Positions 30,258-39,048 of a DNA stretch of 64,000 bases are shown piece after piece. The position numbers were made by a program, and so were the translations under genes. The notes beneath the pieces were generated by a model. That model saw only the letters and a list, made by a program, of their open reading frames with translations, did not search any database and was not told where the DNA came from. Source of the stretch: an uncultured Planctomycetota bacterium (GTDB taxonomy: Bacteria > Planctomycetota > UBA1135 > GCA-002686595); the NCBI GenBank assembly GCA_903928115.1, contig CAIYPP010000118.1:42217-106216 (forward strand), in the 5' to 3' direction. Within the stretch, counting starts at the first letter, position 1; each line of letters begins with the position of its first letter.

Positions 30258-32807
30258 TCAGTTGGCCGCCGTCGTCGGTTCGAGACGCGACGCGCTGAGC
30301 TGGAAGGACCCAGCGCGCCAGTCGATCGAGGCGCGGGCGCCCGCGGTGAGCGTGCCGCGCAGGATCGAGTCGGCCAGCAGGTTTTGGATGCGCTTTTGGA
30401 TCACGCGCTTGAGCGGTCGGGCGCCGTACTCGGGGTCGTAGCCTTCCTTAGCGAGGGCTTCCTTGGCGTCGCCGGTGAGCTCGAGAGCGATCTCTTGCTC
30501 GGCGAGATGCTTCGAGAGTCGCGCGAGCTGCACGTCGACGATCTCGCGGATGCGGTCGGGCTCGAGCGCCTTGTACGTGATCACCTCGTCGAGGCGGTTG
30601 ATGAACTCGGGCCGGAAGAAGTCGCGCAGCTGCGCTCCCTCGCGGAGGTTCGAGGTCATCAGCACGAGCGACTGCGTGAAGTCGACCGTGCGACCTTGGC
30701 CGTCCGTGAGGCGGCCGTCGTCGAGGATCTGCAGCAGCACGTTGAAGACGTCGGGGTGGGCCTTTTCGACCTCATCGAGCAGGATCACGCAGTGCGGCTT
30801 GCGGCGCACGGCCTCCGTGAGCGCGCCGCCCTCGTCGTAGCCGACGTAGCCCGGAGGCGCGCCGATCATGCGCGAGACGGAGTGCTTCTCCATGTACTCG
30901 GTCATGTCGAGGCGCACGACGGCGCTCTCGTCGTCGAACAGGAACTCCGCGAGCGCCTTGGCGGTCTCGGTCTTGCCGACGCCGGTGGGGCCGAGCAGCA
31001 GGAACGAGCCCAGAGGTCGCGTGGTTTCCTGCAGGCCCGCGCGCGCGCGGCGCACGGCCTCGCTGATCACTTCGAGCGCGTGGTCCTGACCGACGACGCG
31101 CTCGCGCAGGCGCTCTTCCATCTGGAGCAGCTTCTCGCGCTCGGTCTCGAGTAGGCGCGACGCAGGGATGCCGGTCCAGCGGCTGACGACCTTCGCGATC
31201 ATCTCCGAGTCGACCTCTTCGGGCAGCAGCGCGCCTTCGCGCTGCGCCTCGGCGAGCTTCTCGGCGTTCTGCTTGAGCTGCGCCTCCGCTTGCGGCAGCT
31301 CGCCGTAGCGGATCTGCGCGACGCGCTCGAAGTGGCCTTCGCGCTCCTTGCGCTCGGCCTCGGTGCGCAGGCTCTCGATCCGCGTCTTGCTCGCACGCAG
31401 CGCCGTGATCAGGTCCTTCTCGGCCTGCCAGCGCCCGCGCAGGGCGCGCCCCGATTCGTTGAGCTCGGAAAGCTCCTCGCCGATCTGCGCGATGCGCCGC
31501 GCTTCGTCGCCGCGGCTTTCCTTCTTGAGCGCCGTGCGCTCGATCTCGAGCTGGCGCACCTTGCGCTCGATCGCGTCGAGCTCCGGCGGCAGTGAGTCGA
31601 TGGAGAGCCGCACCTGCGCGGCGGCTTCGTCGACCAAGTCGATCGCCTTGTCGGGCATGAAGCGCTGCGTGATGTGGCGATCGGCGAGCCGCGCGGCGGA
31701 AACCAGCGCCTCGTCGAGGATCCGCACGCCGTAGTGCACTTCGTAGCGCTCTTTCAGGCCGCGCAAGATCGCGATCGTGTCGTCGATCGAAGGTTCGCCC
31801 ACCTGCACCGGCATGAAGCGGCGCTCGAGCGCCTTGTCCTTCTCGACGTGCTTGCGGTACTCGTCGAGCGTCGTCGCGCCAATGCAGTGCAGCTCGCCGC
31901 GCGCGAGCGCCGGCTTGAGCATGTTGGCCGCGTCGACCGCGCCCTCGGCCCCGCCCGCGCCCACGAGCGTGTGCAGCTCGTCGATGAACAGGATGATCTC
32001 GCCTCCGGCTTCGGCGATCTCCGCCAGCACGGCCTTGAGGCGCTCCTCGAACTCGCCGCGGAACTTGGCGCCCGCGAGCATCGCGCCGAGGTCGAGGGCG
32101 AGGATCTTCTTGCCCTTGAGCGGCTCGGGCACGTCGCCCGCGACGATGCGGTTGGCGAGCCCCTCGGCGATCGCCGTCTTGCCGACGCCCGGGTCGCCGA
32201 TCAGCACAGGGTTGTTCTTGCGGCGGCGAGACAGCACCTGCATCACGCGGCGGATCTCGACGTCTCGTCCGATGACGGGGTCGAGCTTGCCCGACTGCGC
32301 GTCGGCCGTCAGATCGCGTGCGTACTTCTTGAGTGCCTCGAAGGTGCTCTCGGGGTCGGGGCTCGTCACGCGCTTCGAGCCGCGCACCTCCGTCAGCGCC
32401 GCCTCGATGCGCTCGAAGCTGAGCTTGCGCGCCGCGAGCAGACCCTTCACCTCGGGCCCGCCGGACTTGGCGAGGCCGAGGAGCAGGTGCTCGGTCGAGA
32501 TGTAGTCGTCCTTCAGACGCTTCGCCGCCGCGCCGGCCTCGTTCAGCGCCTCCGCGAAGGAGCGCGCGGGCTGCAGGTTGCCGCCCGAGGACTTGGGGAG
32601 CTTGTCGAGCTGGAGCACCAGCTCGCCCGCGAGAACGCGCGGGTCGACGCCGAGCTTCTTGAGCACCGCCGCCGGCACGCCCTCGGACTCGCGCAACAGC
32701 GCGACCGCGAGGTGCTGGGCCGAGAGCTCGGGGTGCCCCGAGTCCGTCGCCAGCTTCTGAGCCGCTTGGAGGACCTCCGCCGCCTTGGTTGTGTACTGGG
32801 TCTGCAT
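30258..32807 (-). CDS. clpB: ATP-dependent disaggregase ClpB
   Basis: An 849-residue Hsp100 chaperone that works with DnaK to dissolve protein aggregates. Order: Clp N domain with two repeats (1-145), AAA-1 with Walker A GDPGVGKT (204-211), coiled-coil M domain (about 400-525), AAA-2 with GPTGVGKTE and [26 protein letters not shown], and the C-terminal D2-small domain (NGYDP-type [14 protein letters not shown]). The loop after TSNLREG is about 15 residues shorter than in E. coli, running directly into FFRPEFINR. No CIRCE or HrcA site was recognised upstream. Confidence 0.96.
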   Translation of the reverse strand: MQTQYTTKAAEVLQAAQKLATDSGHPELSAQHLAVALLRESEGVPAAVLKKLGVDPRVLAGELVLQLDKLPKSSGGNLQPARSFAEALNEAGAAAKRLKDDYISTEHLLLGLAKSGGPEVKGLLAARKLSFERIEAALTEVRGSKRVTSPDPESTFEALKKYARDLTADAQSGKLDPVIGRDVEIRRVMQVLSRRRKNNPVLIGDPGVGKTAIAEGLANRIVAGDVPEPLKGKKILALDLGAMLAGAKFRGEFEERLKAVLAEIAEAGGEIILFIDELHTLVGAGGAEGAVDAANMLKPALARGELHCIGATTLDEYRKHVEKDKALERRFMPVQVGEPSIDDTIAILRGLKERYEVHYGVRILDEALVSAARLADRHITQRFMPDKAIDLVDEAAAQVRLSIDSLPPELDAIERKVRQLEIERTALKKESRGDEARRIAQIGEELSELNESGRALRGRWQAEKDLITALRASKTRIESLRTEAERKEREGHFERVAQIRYGELPQAEAQLKQNAEKLAEAQREGALLPEEVDSEMIAKVVSRWTGIPASRLLETEREKLLQMEERLRERVVGQDHALEVISEAVRRARAGLQETTRPLGSFLLLGPTGVGKTETAKALAEFLFDDESAVVRLDMTEYMEKHSVSRMIGAPPGYVGYDEGGALTEAVRRKPHCVILLDEVEKAHPDVFNVLLQILDDGRLTDGQGRTVDFTQSLVLMTSNLREGAQLRDFFRPEFINRLDEVITYKALEPDRIREIVDVQLARLSKHLAEQEIALELTGDAKEALAKEGYDPEYGARPLKRVIQKRIQNLLADSILRGTLTAGARASIDWRAGSFQLSASRLEPTTAAN

Positions 32808-32990
32808 GCCCGAGAGGTCGCAATCTCCGTACCAACCCGGCGGCGCCCGTCCGGCGAGCGAGAGGGCCTTCCTGACTACGCCCGAGGCGGTATCGCCGCC
32901 ATTGCGACACCCATAGATGCCACGTTGGCAGCTCCGGATGCTCGCGGGCGAGCCGCCCTGGTGCTCGGCGAGTCGGTAGCCTGCCCCGCC

Positions 32991-33401
32991 ATGAAGTCTC
33001 CCGGAGTGACGACCCCTGACGAGTACCTCGCGTCACTCGACGGCTGGCAGCTCGCGCTCGCCCGACGCCTGCGCAGGAGCGTGAGCGCCGCCGGCCCCTT
33101 CGAGGAGCACCTCAAGTGGGGGCACCTCGTCTATTTCCACAAGGGCCCTGCGTTGCTGATCCGCGCCGAGGCCTCGCGCGTCCTCTTCGGCTTCTGGCGG
33201 GGTCAGGAGTTTCTCGAACTCGACTCTCGCCTCAAGCCGAGCGGCAAGTACGACATGGCGACGATCGAGCTGCGCGAAGGCGACAGGCTCACTTCGAAGT
33301 CCGCCACTGCGCTCGCCGAGGCCGCGTTCGAGGCCAACTCGCGCCTTGGCGATCCGCGCGCCGCGGCTGCGCCGCGCGCCAAGTCACCTCGCAGGCGCTG
33401 A
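32991..33401 (+). CDS. DUF1801 domain protein
   Basis: A 136-residue protein of the DUF1801/YdhG type: DEYLASLDGWQLALARRLRRSV, EEHLKWGHLVYFHKGPALLIRAE, VLFGFWRGQEFL and KSGKYDMATIEL-like strands. Members are small cytoplasmic proteins with an alpha/beta fold and no assigned activity. The first Met at 32991 fits the family start; the frame is open far upstream only as a shadow of clpB. A short Arg/Ala-rich tail is added. It diverges from clpB. Confidence 0.78.
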   Translation: MKSPGVTTPDEYLASLDGWQLALARRLRRSVSAAGPFEEHLKWGHLVYFHKGPALLIRAEASRVLFGFWRGQEFLELDSRLKPSGKYDMATIELREGDRLTSKSATALAEAAFEANSRLGDPRAAAAPRAKSPRRR

Positions 33402-33418
33402 CGCCGACTTCGCCGGGC

Positions 33419-34300
33419 TCAGACGAGCCCCGCTTCGGAGAGCGTGGCGAGGAGTCGCGCGCGGCTCTCCGGCGCGAGCGGCACGAGTGGCAAGCGCACG
33501 TCCTCGCGCATGCGGCCCATGCGAGCGAGCGCCGTCTTCACGGGAACCGGGTTCGTCTCGATGAAGAGATCGCGGCACAGGGGCGCGAGCCAAGCGACGA
33601 GCTCGGCGGTGCGCAGTCGGTTGCCCTCGGGGCGTGCGACGCGGCAGAGCTCCGCGACCCGCGCCGGCGCGAGGTTGGCCACGACGCCGATCACACCCGT
33701 TGCGCCGAGCGCCATGAAGCCGGCGATCAGCGAGTCCTCGCCCGCGACGAGGTCGATGTCGCACGAAGAGCGAAGCTCGCGCGCGCGCTCGATCGAGCCC
33801 GACGCCTCCTTGAGTGCGACGGCAGTCGGCGCGCGGCGACGAATCTCCGCGACGGTCGCGGGCTTCAAGTCGCAGCCCGTACGCGACGGCACGTTGTAGA
33901 GCACCAGCGGCAGCTCGCTCGCCTCGGCGATCGCGCAGAAGTGCGCGACGAGGCCCGCCTGCGTCGGCTTGTTGTAGTAGGGGGTCACGACGAGCGCGGC
34001 GTCGGCGCCCACGCTGCGCGCAAAGTGCGCGAGCTCGATCGTCTGCGCGGTGTTGTTCGTGCCGACACCCGCCACCACGGGGATGCGACGCGCGGCGCGC
34101 TCCACCGTGCGCTCGATCACGCTGCGGCGCTCGTAGTCCGTGAGCGTCGCGCCTTCGCCCGTCGTGCCGACGGCGACGAGACCGCCCGAGCCCTGCTCGA
34201 CGTGCCAGTCGACGAGCTGCTCCAGCGCGCGCCAGTCGATTCCGTCGGCGGAGAACGGCGTCGGGAGCGCGACGTAGCTGCCCGAGAGCCGCCAAGTCAT
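33419..34300 (-). CDS. dapA: 4-hydroxy-tetrahydrodipicolinate synthase
   Basis: A 293-residue TIM-barrel aldolase that condenses pyruvate with aspartate semialdehyde in lysine and diaminopimelate synthesis. Visible active site: the Thr pair in GTTGEG (46-51), Tyr135 (VLYNVPSRTGC) and Schiff-base Lys164 (VALKEASGS). TPYYNKPTQ is also conserved. Length is standard. ATG 34300 overlaps the pdxJ stop by 4 bases, making a pdxJ-dapA coupled pair. Since this enzyme supplies a peptidoglycan precursor, its presence suggests normal lysine/DAP synthesis. Confidence 0.95.
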   Translation of the reverse strand: MTWRLSGSYVALPTPFSADGIDWRALEQLVDWHVEQGSGGLVAVGTTGEGATLTDYERRSVIERTVERAARRIPVVAGVGTNNTAQTIELAHFARSVGADAALVVTPYYNKPTQAGLVAHFCAIAEASELPLVLYNVPSRTGCDLKPATVAEIRRRAPTAVALKEASGSIERARELRSSCDIDLVAGEDSLIAGFMALGATGVIGVVANLAPARVAELCRVARPEGNRLRTAELVAWLAPLCRDLFIETNPVPVKTALARMGRMREDVRLPLVPLAPESRARLLATLSEAGLV

Positions 34301-35025
34301 CGCACGCTCCGCGCGCTGGCGATGGCGGCGAGCATCTCGCGGATCGCGGCGTCGACACCGACGAAGAGCGAGTGCGCGACGATGGAGAAGCCGATGTTGA
34401 GCTCTTCGATGCCCGCGATCGCGGCGACGGGTGCGACGTTCGCGTAGTCGAGTCCGTGGCCCGCGTTGACGCGCAGGCCGCGCTCGCGCGCGAAGGCGGC
34501 GCCTGAGACGAGCCGCTCGAGCTCTCGCTTGCGGGCATCGCCCGTCGCATTGGCGTAGCAGCCCGTGTGCAGCTCGATAAACGGCGCTCCGCTGTCGGCT
34601 GCTGCGGCGATCTGCTCGCGATCCGCGTCGATGAAGAGACTGACCGCGCCGCCCTCGGCCTTGAGCTCGCGCGTGACGCGCGCGACGCGCTGCGCTTCCG
34701 CGCGCACGTCGAGCCCACCTTCGGTCGTCACCTCTTGGCGCGTCTCGGGCACGAGGCAGAATGCCTCCGCGCCGCTGCGCCGCGCGAGGGTCACCATCTC
34801 CTCGTCGAGCGAACACTCGAGGTTGAGAAGCGTCTGGATGCGACTGCGCAGGGTCGCGATGTCCGCGTCCTGCATATGGCGGCGATCCTTGCGCAGGTGG
34901 CAGGTGATGCCGTGAGCGCCCGCGAGCTCGGCGCGCAGTGCCCACTCGGTCGGGTCGGGAAAACGCTCGCGGCGCGCTTGGCGCACGGTGGCGACGTGGT
35001 CGACGTTGACGTGGAGGCGGGGCAT
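34297..35025 (-). CDS. pdxJ: Pyridoxine 5-phosphate synthase
   Basis: A 242-residue TIM-barrel enzyme that makes pyridoxine 5-phosphate from deoxyxylulose phosphate and 3-amino-2-oxopropyl phosphate in DXP-dependent vitamin B6 synthesis. Motifs: LHVNVDHVATVRQARR at the start, HGITCHLRKDRRHMQDADI, FIELHTGCYAN and VNAGHGLDYAN. ATG 35025 begins the first strand; longer open frame upstream is antisense to other genes. It leads the pdxJ-dapA operon and diverges from the cyclase-fold gene at 35182. Confidence 0.95.
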   Translation of the reverse strand: MPRLHVNVDHVATVRQARRERFPDPTEWALRAELAGAHGITCHLRKDRRHMQDADIATLRSRIQTLLNLECSLDEEMVTLARRSGAEAFCLVPETRQEVTTEGGLDVRAEAQRVARVTRELKAEGGAVSLFIDADREQIAAAADSGAPFIELHTGCYANATGDARKRELERLVSGAAFARERGLRVNAGHGLDYANVAPVAAIAGIEELNIGFSIVAHSLFVGVDAAIREMLAAIASARSVR

Positions 35026-35181
35026 GTCGAGCTCGCTGCGAATTGTACGCAGGACGAGCGCCGCCGCGCCGCAGCTTCGGCCGCGAAAACTGCGCAGGTT
35101 TCGCACCAAGTGCGCGACCGCTAGCGCAGCGCGTGGACGGCGCGCGCGCGGTTCTCTACCGTGGTCTCCGGAGGTCGCCCC

Positions 35182-36366
35182 ATGCTCTCCCTGATGCACG
35201 TTCTCGCGCTCGGTCTCGTGCCGGCTTCGCTCCTGCCGCAGTCGGAGCCGCAGGCCGCTCCGGCGGCGACGCCCAAGTCGGCCGAGCTCGCGGTGGACGT
35301 CGACGAAGCGCGCACGCGGCTCGGCAAGGCTGTCGGTTGGCTGCTCGCGGAGCAGCGTCCCGACGGAGCGTGGGGGAGCGGCGCGATCGACTCCGTGCAG
35401 TTCACGAGCTTCTCGGTCGAGACCTACTACGTCTTCCAGTACGCGGCGAACTCGCTCGCGTTCTTGGCGCTCTGCGCGGTCGACGCGACCGAGGAGCGCG
35501 ATCGCGCGGCCACGAAGGCGCTGAAGTGGCTCCTCGACTCGCGGCTCCCCAAGCGCGGCAACGACTGGGACGTCGACTGCACGTGGGCTGCGCTCTACGG
35601 CTTTCAGGCGATGGTCACGGCGTCGAACGACCCGCGCTTTCAAACCGAGGAGCTCTGGGAACGCGTGAACCAGCGCGGCGCCGACCTCTACGCGCTGCTC
35701 GAGCACAATCAGGAGCCGCTCGGCGGCTGGGGCTACTACGAAGGTCCCGTGGTCTCGAATCGCCCGACGTGGAGCACGTCCTTCGCGACGTCTTGCGTGA
35801 TTCCCGCGCTCGTCCGCGCCCGCGGCATGGGCTGGAAGATCGACTCTGCGGTGATCGAGCGCGCCGTGCGCTACGTCGAGCGCTGCCGCACGCCCGCCGG
35901 TGCCTACATGTACGACCTGCGCCCGATTCCACGCTTTGGCGGCGAGTCGATCGACGACGTGAAGGGCAGCCTTGGCCGCATTCAGGTCGCGAACTGGGCT
36001 CTGCGCCGCGCGGGCGTCGCGTCGGTGACCGACGAGCGGCTCCGCGAGGGGCTGGAGTCGTTCTTCGAACACCACAAGTTCCTCGATGTGGCGCGCATGC
36101 GGCCGATCCCTCACGAGGCCTACTACGCCAACGCCGCGTATTTTTACATGTTCGCGCACTGCTACGCGGCGCAGGCGATCAACGAGCTGCCCGAGCCCGA
36201 GCGCGCGGCGTGGCACCGACGCCTGCGAGCGCATCTCGCGAAGATCCAGTGGGCGGACGGTTCGAGCCTCGACTTCCCCAACATGAGCTGCATGCAGACC
36301 GCGGGCACCGCGTTCTCGATCCTTGCCTTCCAAGCGGGAATTCCCGGCTCGAAGGCCTCTCTCTAG
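35182..36366 (+). CDS. Secreted squalene-cyclase/prenyltransferase-fold protein 1
   Basis: A 394-residue exported protein. ATG 35182 follows GGAGGTCGCCCC and a signal sequence (MLSLMHVLALGLVPASLL). The mature part is an alpha/alpha toroid with QW-like repeats: AVGWLLAEQRPDGAWGSG, DVDCTWAALYGFQAM, NQEPLGGWGYYEG and CRTPAGAYMYDLRP. Such domains occur in terpene cyclases and in secreted bacterial proteins of unknown role, common in planctomycetes. The DXDD catalytic motif of true squalene cyclases is not evident, so enzymatic cyclase activity is doubtful. A second protein of the same type lies 2.7 kb downstream. Confidence 0.75.
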   Translation: MLSLMHVLALGLVPASLLPQSEPQAAPAATPKSAELAVDVDEARTRLGKAVGWLLAEQRPDGAWGSGAIDSVQFTSFSVETYYVFQYAANSLAFLALCAVDATEERDRAATKALKWLLDSRLPKRGNDWDVDCTWAALYGFQAMVTASNDPRFQTEELWERVNQRGADLYALLEHNQEPLGGWGYYEGPVVSNRPTWSTSFATSCVIPALVRARGMGWKIDSAVIERAVRYVERCRTPAGAYMYDLRPIPRFGGESIDDVKGSLGRIQVANWALRRAGVASVTDERLREGLESFFEHHKFLDVARMRPIPHEAYYANAAYFYMFAHCYAAQAINELPEPERAAWHRRLRAHLAKIQWADGSSLDFPNMSCMQTAGTAFSILAFQAGIPGSKASL

Positions 36367-36390
36367 CGACCCTCCAGCCATCGACGGACC

Positions 36391-37206
36391 ATGAAGCACC
36401 TCCAAGTTCTCGCGGCGCTGTTCCCCCTCGCGTTGTCTGCGGCGAGCTGCGCCGCTGTGGCCGAAGCGAAGTCTCCGCCGCCCGCGGAGTCCGCGGCCGC
36501 TGCGCCCGCGGCGAAGCCCAAGGACGACGACGAGTCGCGCAAGAAGGTGCGCGAGGTCGAGTACGCACGGCTGCAGCTCGACATCGCCAAGCTCGCGGCG
36601 GACAGCGCGCGCGCGTCCGCCAAGGCCGGACAGGGCGCTGCGGAGCGGGAGCTGAACGCGCTCAAAGCCGAGCGCGAGCACTTCAAGAAGGTCACCGTGG
36701 CGCTCGAGCTCGACGCGGCGGGTCTCGGCGTCGATCGGGCGAAGCAGTCGGTCGCCGAGGCCGAGCAGGAGCTCAAGGAACTCGAGAGCATGTACGCCGC
36801 GGAGAAGTTCGCCGAGGCGACGAAGGAGCTCGTGCTCGCACGCGGCAAGGCACGGCTGGAGCTCGCGCGGCGGGACCTCGACTTGGAGCAGCGCAAGCTC
36901 GAAGCACTCAAGGGCTTCGAACACAAGAAGCGCGACCGCGAGCTCGGCGAGCGCGAGACCAAGGCAAAACTCGCCCTCGACGAGGCCAAGGCGACTGTGA
37001 AGAAGACCGATCTGGAGCAACGCCTCGCGCTCGCGCGGGCGGAGCATGCGGTCGAGGACGCCGAGCGCGCGGCACCCGACGTCCCCAAGCCCGCGGCGAA
37101 GCCCAAGTCCGACGCGGCCAACCCCGCGCAGCCCAAGGCGGAGCCGAAGGCCCCCGCCAAGCCGGCCGAATCAGAGGACAAGAAGCCCGCGGAGAAGGGC
37201 GTCTAG
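36391..37206 (+). CDS. Secreted coiled-coil protein
   Basis: A 271-residue exported protein: hydrophobic signal with a possible but weak lipobox (FPLALSAASC, Cys20), an Ala/Pro-rich linker, then a long charged helix (about 48-225) with dense heptads (AEQELKELESMYAAEKFAEATKEL and ELARRDLDLEQRKLEALKG), ending in a Lys/Pro/Ala tail (KPKSDAANPAQPKAEPK). The central region resembles the hairpin of membrane-fusion or TolC-interacting proteins but has no lipoyl domain. It follows the cyclase-fold gene by 24 bases and ends at a terminator, so the two are probably one unit. Function unknown. Confidence 0.65.
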   Translation: MKHLQVLAALFPLALSAASCAAVAEAKSPPPAESAAAAPAAKPKDDDESRKKVREVEYARLQLDIAKLAADSARASAKAGQGAAERELNALKAEREHFKKVTVALELDAAGLGVDRAKQSVAEAEQELKELESMYAAEKFAEATKELVLARGKARLELARRDLDLEQRKLEALKGFEHKKRDRELGERETKAKLALDEAKATVKKTDLEQRLALARAEHAVEDAERAAPDVPKPAAKPKSDAANPAQPKAEPKAPAKPAESEDKKPAEKGV

Positions 37207-37249
37207 GGCACGCGCGGGGGCTCTCTCCGGGCCAAGACACTCCGTTTTG

Positions 37250-37285
37250 CGGGGCGGGCGCTGACGGCTCCCGCCCCGTTCTTGT
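37250..37285 (+). terminator. Intrinsic terminator before rsmD
   Basis: CGGGGCGGG (37250-37258) pairs perfectly with CCCGCCCCG (37270-37278), with an 11-base loop, followed by TTCTTGT. It lies 44 bases after the coiled-coil gene and 18 bases before rsmD, separating the two units. Confidence 0.75.
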
Positions 37286-37302
37286 AGACTCTCCGACCTG
37301 CC

Positions 37303-37869
37303 ATGCGGATCATTGCCGGAGAACACCGCGGTCGCCTGCTCAAGACTCCCGACGGCATGGGCACGCGCCCGATGCTCGACCGCGTACGCGAGGCGGTCTT
37401 CTCGTCGATCGGAGAGCGCGTCATCGACGCCCGAGTGCTCGACCTCTTTGCGGGTACGGGCAGTCTCGGCCTCGAGGCGCTGAGCCGCGGGGCGCTCGAG
37501 GCCCGGCTCGTCGAGCGCGACCCGCGGGTGCTCGACCTCCTGCGCCGCAACGTCGAGGACCTCGCGCTCGAGGATCGCGCCGAGATCGTGGCCGCCGACG
37601 CGCTCGCCACCCGCTCGTGGGGCGGCTCGGACGCGCGCTATGAGCTCGTGTTCTTCGACTCGCCGTACCCGATGCTCGAGACCGGCAAGACGCGCACCGG
37701 CATCTTCACGGCGCTCGAGAAGCTCGTGACCGAGAAGATCGTGGCCAAGGGCTTGGTCGTCTTCCACGCGCCCAAAGACGGCGTGCAGGAAAACGAGTTC
37801 GCCCCCAAGATCAAGGTCACGCTGCGCGAGTACGGCACGAACGCGATCTTCTATCTGGAGCGCAAGTGA
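37303..37869 (+). CDS. rsmD: 16S rRNA (guanine(966)-N2)-methyltransferase
   Basis: A 188-residue SAM-dependent methyltransferase that modifies G966 of 16S rRNA. Features: MRIIAGEHRGRLLKTPDG start, TRPMLDRVREAVFSS, SAM motif DLFAGTGSLGLEALSRGA (47-64) and the catalytic loop at 119-122. That loop reads D-S-P-Y, where most homologues have D-P-P-Y or D-P-P-F; Ser at the first Pro position is unusual but keeps Asp, Pro and Tyr. Its stop overlaps the nagA start (GTGA). Confidence 0.92.
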   Translation: MRIIAGEHRGRLLKTPDGMGTRPMLDRVREAVFSSIGERVIDARVLDLFAGTGSLGLEALSRGALEARLVERDPRVLDLLRRNVEDLALEDRAEIVAADALATRSWGGSDARYELVFFDSPYPMLETGKTRTGIFTALEKLVTEKIVAKGLVVFHAPKDGVQENEFAPKIKVTLREYGTNAIFYLERK

Positions 37870-39017
37870 GCGAGCTCGTCGGCCGGCTCTTGGTCGGCGG
37901 GCGTCTGGTTCCGGGAACGCTGCGCCACGCGCGAGGGAAGATCGAGAGCCTCGCAATGCGCGAGTCGCAGCCGGCGGACCGCGAGCTTCCGATCGTCGCG
38001 CCCGGCCTCATCGACCTGCACGTGCACGGCTACGGCGGGCACGACCCGGTCCACGAGCTCGAGGGCATGGCGCGCGCGCTGGCGCGCGAAGGCACGACGG
38101 CGTTCCAGCCCACGCTGTTCCCGGCGGAGCCCACCGTGCTCGGCGAGGTGTGTGAGCGCTCGTGGAGTGCGGCGCAGAAGCTCCCGAGCAACGTCGCGCG
38201 CGCGGTCGGGCTGCACCTCGAAGGTCCGTTCGTGAATCCCGAGCGTGCCGGCGCGCTGCCGCGCCACGACCTTGCGACGCCTTCCCTCGCGGGGCTGCGC
38301 GCGATCCTCGGGCCCGCGACGGGCGACGGCCGCGGCGTGCGTACGGTGACGCTGGCGCCGGAGCTCTCGGGCTCCGCGGACTTGATCGCGGAGCTCGTGC
38401 GCTGCGGCGTGCGCGTCTCGCTCGGGCACAGCAAGGCGACGGCCGCGGAGGCGCGCACTGCGGCGCGCGCCGGAGCGTGCGGCGCGACGCACCTCTTCAA
38501 CGCGATGAACGGCATCCACCACCGCGAGGTCGGCTTGGCGGGCTTCTCGCTGATCGAGCGCGCGCTGGTCGCCGAGATCATCGGCGACCTCGTGCATGTC
38601 GGCGGGGAAGCGATCGAACTCGCGCTCGCAGCGCGCGGGCCGAGCGGGCTGGCGCTCGTGAGCGATGCTCTGCGCGGCGCAGGCACCGGCTGTGATGTGT
38701 TCCATTCGCACGGGCGTGCGCACGTGATCGACGACGGCACCGCCTACTACCCGCCGGGTGACGGGCGCCCCGAACGTCAGCTCGCGGGGACTGCGATGGG
38801 GCAGCTCGACATGGTTCGGCGCTTGGTGCGGCGCGGCGTCGTCGGTCTCGAAGATGCGCTGGAGATGGCCAGCGCGACCCCAGCACGCGCGCTGGGGCTG
38901 GAGCGCGAGTGCGGGATCCTCGCGCCGGGCGCTCGCGCGGACCTGATCGTGCTGCGGGGCGCGGAACTCGAGCTCGTCGACGTGCTCGTCGGCGGCGAAT
39001 CGGCGCTGCGCGTGTAG
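37866..39017 (+). CDS. nagA: N-acetylglucosamine-6-phosphate deacetylase
   Basis: A 383-residue amidohydrolase that deacetylates GlcNAc-6-phosphate in amino-sugar recycling. Metal ligands and motifs: LIDLHVHGYGGHD (H52-x-H54), LHLEGPFVNPERAGA (Glu of the metal site), LGHSKATAAE, THLFNAMNGIHHRE and LVSDALRGAG. GTG 37866 overlaps the rsmD stop by 4 bases; pairing with rsmD is incidental functionally but couples translation. Other nag genes are not in the window. Confidence 0.92.
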   Translation: MSELVGRLLVGGRLVPGTLRHARGKIESLAMRESQPADRELPIVAPGLIDLHVHGYGGHDPVHELEGMARALAREGTTAFQPTLFPAEPTVLGEVCERSWSAAQKLPSNVARAVGLHLEGPFVNPERAGALPRHDLATPSLAGLRAILGPATGDGRGVRTVTLAPELSGSADLIAELVRCGVRVSLGHSKATAAEARTAARAGACGATHLFNAMNGIHHREVGLAGFSLIERALVAEIIGDLVHVGGEAIELALAARGPSGLALVSDALRGAGTGCDVFHSHGRAHVIDDGTAYYPPGDGRPERQLAGTAMGQLDMVRRLVRRGVVGLEDALEMASATPARALGLERECGILAPGARADLIVLRGAELELVDVLVGGESALRV

Positions 39018-39048
39018 GCTGTTTCGGTCCAACTGCGGAGGCCTCCCC

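Noticed and set aside
29256..31154. 632-aa plus-strand frame over the GT39-like gene and clpB
   Set aside because: Overlaps two well-supported genes in other frames, no recognisable motif, typical high-GC shadow.
35026..37047. Long minus-strand extension upstream of pdxJ
   Set aside because: It is antisense to the cyclase-fold and coiled-coil genes and has the Arg/Leu-rich composition of GC-rich shadow frames. PdxJ homology begins at its ATG 35025.
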